Below are positions 60,779 to 64,000 of a stretch of DNA of 64,000 nt, piece by piece. Origin of the DNA: Candidatus Gastranaerophilales bacterium (GTDB lineage Bacteria; Cyanobacteriota; Vampirovibrionia; Gastranaerophilales; Gastranaerophilaceae); the NCBI GenBank assembly GCA_944327245.1, contig CALVHD010000001.1, forward strand, positions 55,630 through 119,629. Direction: 5' to 3'. Within the stretch, counting starts at the first letter, position 1; every line of letters starts with the position of its first letter. A model generated the notes under the pieces. It searched no databases. It was not told the origin of the DNA and saw nothing but the letters and a program-made list of their open reading frames with translations. Both the position numbers and the translations under genes were made by a program.

Positions 60779-61777
60779 TTAATTTTTAATTTTTTTCTTC
60801 CATTTAATTTTGACGCCCAAAATCTTTATTTGTTTTCTTTTGTATTTTGGTGTAGTTTCGACAAGATTATTATTAATCAGTTGATTAATGACCTCGTTAT
60901 GAATTAATTTTGGTTCTAAAAATATGTTGCTTGTTTTATCTTCATCTGATACAGGTAAAGGTTTGTATTCTGGAACTTCGTATTTTTTTACTTCTTCTTC
61001 ATCTAATTTAATATTTTCATTATCAGAAGAAGCCTCCCGTTCACCTTCTTTTAAATGGTAAACTATACTATCAAGTGCAGTATAGTGTGAAACACCCATT
61101 TTGGCTAATTTATCGTAAAAATATTCATCGCCAAATCTAACTATTTCTTCTTTTGTTTTGCCTGCTATATTGCCTTCGGGATATAAACCTGCGTATATTG
61201 CGACATCTCTATACATAATTGCTGGCATATAAGCTCCGCCATTTTTTAAGCCCGTTTTTCTAACTTTATATGAAAATTTAACAAATTCATCTTCTTGAAA
61301 GTTTTCTATACAATCACCAAAATAATGTTCTATTGCTCCCGGAAAAACGCTAAATTTTTCGTGTCTTCTTTCAACAAGTTGTGAAGTTATAACGGATTTA
61401 TAATCAGAATATTTCATTAAATTTTCAAGCCAATCAGGCGAGAAGAAATTATCAGAATTTATTAACACAATTCTTTGACCTTTAGCATGTAAAATGCCTT
61501 GATTGTATCCTTTATAAACTCTATTAATATATTCAGGTATTCCATAGCCTTTTTCAAACAATTCATCTTCAGAATAATGTTTATTACGATTTATAATAAA
61601 ATTATATTTTTTATCAATAAGGTGTTTAATTACAGCATCTGTCGGATCATTAGCCACAAACAAAAATTCTGCCTCGCCATTTCTAAGCATCGGAGTATAT
61701 TTATGAGCAGATTCCCAAACTGCGTCCATTAATTTAATTGATTTATATATTAAACAAATGATAGATATTTTTACCAT
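60779..61777 (-). CDS. GT2-like glycosyltransferase
   Basis: 332 residues. The N-terminal fold start KISIICLIYKSIKLMDAVWESAH and IVLINSDNFFSPDWLENLMKY (with the metal-site Asp-x-Asp variant SDN) indicate a GT-A enzyme. The conserved region GGAYMPAIMYRDVAIYAGLYPEGN and GDEYFYDKLAKMG follow. The C-terminal ~60 residues are acidic then basic. It overlaps the next upstream gene by seven bases. Donor sugar and acceptor are unknown. Confidence 0.75.
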   Translation of the reverse strand: MVKISIICLIYKSIKLMDAVWESAHKYTPMLRNGEAEFLFVANDPTDAVIKHLIDKKYNFIINRNKHYSEDELFEKGYGIPEYINRVYKGYNQGILHAKGQRIVLINSDNFFSPDWLENLMKYSDYKSVITSQLVERRHEKFSVFPGAIEHYFGDCIENFQEDEFVKFSYKVRKTGLKNGGAYMPAIMYRDVAIYAGLYPEGNIAGKTKEEIVRFGDEYFYDKLAKMGVSHYTALDSIVYHLKEGEREASSDNENIKLDEEEVKKYEVPEYKPLPVSDEDKTSNIFLEPKLIHNEVINQLINNNLVETTPKYKRKQIKILGVKIKWKKKIKN

Positions 61778-62607
61778 TCTACACCTCTTTCAGTAAAATA
61801 TTTTTTCCAAGTTTCAAGACAATCTTTTCTGTCCCATCCTTTGTTTATAACATCTTCTCTTGGATGTGCGCTTGGAATGAATTCTCTTTTATTGTCGCCG
61901 ATTATTTTAAATGGAATATCTGAAGCCATTGCTTCCCATTCTGCCATATAAAAAGAATTTAGGTAACTTGTTGAAAGAAAATAATCAGAAGCATTTAAAA
62001 GTTCATTAATTTGTTTTTGCGGAATTTGAACAAAATTTGTAGCATTTTTCATTGGAGTAGCTTCCATTTGCCATTTCCATATTGCAATAAAGTGAACATC
62101 GGGGTTTTCTGAAGCATATCTTAATAGCCTGTCATAACCTTTCATTGGGTGACATGTTCCAATCCAAATGCAAATTTCTTTATCTTGTGGAAGATTGTAT
62201 TTTTCTCTTAAAGCTTTTTTATTGTCAAGTGGCTTATACAAATCCGTGTTAACACCAATTGGAATGATATCAACTGTTCCATATTTTTCATAATCTTTAA
62301 CAGATTCTTGTGTTGCAACTACTCTATAAGTTGCATAATGGGCGCATTCTCCAATTTTTCTCAATTTTTGATCCCATTGATCTATTCCAAAAAAATCTTT
62401 CATTTGAGGAAGTAATTCAAGACAATATGCTATCTGCTTTCCTTCAATCGGATAAAATCCAAGTGTGGAATATTGAATTAGTATGTCATTGTCATTCAAC
62501 TTTTTAGGTAATTCAAAGGAGCAACCGCCTTTAAATTCTCTTTCAAACCATGTCCAAAAAGTATCTTCGCCTAATCCGCTTTTTACTTCGCAATTTAAAT
62601 ATATCAT
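61771..62607 (-). CDS. GT-B (GT4-like) glycosyltransferase
   Basis: 278 residues, short for the family. The central DIIPIGVNTDLYKPLDNK and CIWIGTCHPMKGYDRLLRYA match the nucleotide-sugar half of GT4 enzymes, with NELLNASDYFLSTSYLNSFYMAEWEAMASDIPFKI carrying the usual E-x7-E helix position (EWEAMASD). The N-terminal acceptor domain is reduced to about 110 residues. It lies 14 bases downstream of the radical-SAM gene and is coupled to the GT2-like gene by overlap. Confidence 0.75.
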   Translation of the reverse strand: MIYLNCEVKSGLGEDTFWTWFEREFKGGCSFELPKKLNDNDILIQYSTLGFYPIEGKQIAYCLELLPQMKDFFGIDQWDQKLRKIGECAHYATYRVVATQESVKDYEKYGTVDIIPIGVNTDLYKPLDNKKALREKYNLPQDKEICIWIGTCHPMKGYDRLLRYASENPDVHFIAIWKWQMEATPMKNATNFVQIPQKQINELLNASDYFLSTSYLNSFYMAEWEAMASDIPFKIIGDNKREFIPSAHPREDVINKGWDRKDCLETWKKYFTERGVEW

Positions 62608-62621
62608 TTTACTTCCTCTAT

Positions 62622-63839
62622 CTAATATTCAATATATGTTGGGTTGTTTATATCCCATTCAAGAACTTTGCCTTTGGGTAGTTGTGTTACCCCATTTTCG
62701 TCTTTATCAGGGTTAATGCTTGGAAAACCGTTGCAATATTTACAAAATTCTAAGTATCCTTTTTCGCTAAACCCATGCATAAATTCAACAAGTTCAATTT
62801 TATTAAAATCTTTATCTAAATCAAAATAATCTTCTTTTACAGCAGGTACTAAATCTGCAGTTTCAGCAGAAGAAGCAAAACAACAAGCATATATTTTATG
62901 ATTTTTTAGTGCATAACCTGAATAAAAGTCTTTACATTTTTTGCAGCGCTCTTCTTGAGTTTTATCATTTAGATTTCTATAGTCATTTTTAGCAGGGAAT
63001 GATTTAAAGAATTGAATATCATCAGAAAAAGAAGAAGTACAATAAAGATTATCTTTTTTAATTTTTTCAATACATTTTTTTGTGGATTCTTTTAACCAGT
63101 CTATATTTTTAGAATAATTATCAAATTGTATTCTTATATTGTATTTTTTAATTATTTCACTTAATTCATCATTTAAAACAATACTTCCGTTTGTTGCAAA
63201 TCCAAGTTCACCTATTTTATTTATATAATTTTCACAAATATATAACAATAATTCTTTCAATTTTGGATAAAGTAAAGGCTCGCCACCTGTGATAGAAAAA
63301 TATTCAACTTTATCAAATTTTGAAAAGAAAATATCAATATTGCTTATTAATTCATTAAAATCCATGTGTTTTTTATTTTTGATGTATGGTTGATAATTTA
63401 GGCAATATTTACAATTAAGAGTACAAAGCGTTGTAGCAATAAGACATGTGCCAATTGGAGAATAAACTTTATTTGCAACATAATATGCAAAAATCCCTAG
63501 ATATTTACTAAAAAACGTTTGTTCACTAAATAAATTTAAATTTTCAGTTAAATTCCTTGAGTTTTTTAAAATATTATATGTTTTTATATCTTCATTTGGG
63601 ACAATTATTATGCTATTGTTTTCAAAATTAGCTTTTTTGAAAAAACGCAACATTTTTAATTCTAAAGAATTAAATTTCTTGGTTGTAATATGAATATCAG
63701 CTGTATTAATAAATGATAATCTTTTTTTGATTTCGTTTAATTTAATTTGGTCTTTTCCTGCTAAGATAATATTTTTATTCTCTTTAAAATAATTTCCTAA
63801 TTCATCAAATTCATGACCTTTGTTTGTCCATTTTGGCAT
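62622..63839 (-). CDS. Radical SAM protein in a glycan cluster
   Basis: 405 residues. The [4Fe-4S]/SAM motif CxxxCxxC is at Cys139, Cys143 and Cys146 (TTLCTLNCKYCLNYQ). The GGEP motif (SITGGEPLLYPKL, about 197-209) and the TNGS strand (about 229-232) complete the core. An N-terminal extension (~1-130) has a Rossmann-like look (NIILAGKDQIKLNEI). A C-terminal Cys-rich part (ERCKKCKDF, YACCFASS, CKYCNGF) may hold an auxiliary cluster of SPASM type. The substrate is unknown; position suggests sugar or peptide modification. The start ATG follows GAGGAG, which lies in the preceding gene. Confidence 0.85.
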   Translation of the reverse strand: MPKWTNKGHEFDELGNYFKENKNIILAGKDQIKLNEIKKRLSFINTADIHITTKKFNSLELKMLRFFKKANFENNSIIIVPNEDIKTYNILKNSRNLTENLNLFSEQTFFSKYLGIFAYYVANKVYSPIGTCLIATTLCTLNCKYCLNYQPYIKNKKHMDFNELISNIDIFFSKFDKVEYFSITGGEPLLYPKLKELLLYICENYINKIGELGFATNGSIVLNDELSEIIKKYNIRIQFDNYSKNIDWLKESTKKCIEKIKKDNLYCTSSFSDDIQFFKSFPAKNDYRNLNDKTQEERCKKCKDFYSGYALKNHKIYACCFASSAETADLVPAVKEDYFDLDKDFNKIELVEFMHGFSEKGYLEFCKYCNGFPSINPDKDENGVTQLPKGKVLEWDINNPTYIEY

Positions 63840-64000
63840 TTATTTTATCTCCTCAATCATATCTTCCACTGTTGGTATTTTATTGTAACCAGCAAGTTCC
63901 CATAATTTTTCATTTAAATCTTGGTTAATCGTCAAAAGAGTTCTATCTATTGCTATTTGAGCGTTTATATCCTCTATTTCAATATCCTCTCGATTAAAAT
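63840..64000 (-). CDS. Partial gene, C-terminal 52 residues
   Basis: Open frame on the minus strand running off the right edge and ending at TAA (63840-63842), directly before the radical-SAM ATG. The visible end reads FNREDIEIEDINAQIAIDRT, then continues to a Glu-rich end (VEDMIEEIK). Helical and acidic; no family recognised from this length. It shows that the glycan/radical-SAM operon extends to the right, with tight coupling (stop then ATG). Confidence 0.6.
   Translation of the reverse strand, partial: FNREDIEIEDINAQIAIDRTLLTINQDLNEKLWELAGYNKIPTVEDMIEEIK

Overview
The window reads as one AT-rich bacterial chromosome segment with standard stop codons and short intergenic gaps. The cell envelope is Gram-negative in type: lpxD, lpxC, fabZ and lpxA, a heptose nucleotidyltransferase and a SurA-like lipoprotein are all present. 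It also carries minDE, smc-scpA-scpB and motAB. Together with the secreted-looking protein at 1616 that begins MGLSASQ, a start I associate with gut Melainabacteria, this suggests a non-photosynthetic relative of Cyanobacteria (Vampirovibrionia/Gastranaerophilales). That placement is inference from gene content; no rRNA gene or marker tree was available. No insertion sequence, prophage, CRISPR array or rRNA operon was seen.

Left part (1-31 kb). It opens with the 3' end of minD, then minE and rplI. A filament-like unknown protein and a histidine-kinase-like protein follow, then metX-metW and an HD-GYP-like protein that lacks its catalytic residues. Next come an ATP-grasp protein and a long leftward block. 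In transcription order that block is: a very large zinc-ribbon/AAA/TPR protein, a PlsC-like acyltransferase, a ROK kinase, mfd, a parvulin lipoprotein, hldE-type nucleotidyltransferase, lpxD-lpxC-fabZ-lpxA, an M29 aminopeptidase, a polyprenyl synthase, an enlarged signal peptidase I, smc, scpA, scpB and a degenerate ribonucleotide-reductase-like gene. Many of these genes overlap or abut, so they are probably translationally coupled.

Middle part (31-50 kb). pdxJ, rplU-rpmA, tRNA-Asp and an FkbM methyltransferase lead to a zinc/cadmium module: a SmtB-type repressor divergent from a P1B ATPase, with three operator copies. Then come two unknown proteins, tRNA-Glu, dxs, a DJ-1 protein, an NfnA/PyrK-like flavoprotein with a Cys-rich miniprotein and a LeuC-family hydratase, a PBP4-type carboxypeptidase, a patatin, motAB and a second LeuC-family hydratase. 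dxs makes the 1-deoxyxylulose 5-phosphate that PdxJ consumes, and it also feeds isoprenoids used by the polyprenyl synthase.

Right part (50-64 kb). This part is more accessory. It holds a large EF-hand/coiled-coil/CHAP-like protein, a two-domain glycosyltransferase, an acyltransferase-3 protein and an arsenic operon (arsR, arsM, acr3). Next is a TIGR04076-type protein, then a cupin and a hemL fragment that are both cut at the same point, head to head. The window ends with a glycosyltransferase plus radical-SAM cluster that runs off the right edge.

Points of most interest: several enzyme-like proteins with lost catalytic residues (2.5-9 kb), one of them coupled to scpB; the signal peptidase with a SecF-like N-terminal half; the filament-like protein at 1616; the EF-hand/CHAP-like protein; and the chimeric junction near 58.39 kb.
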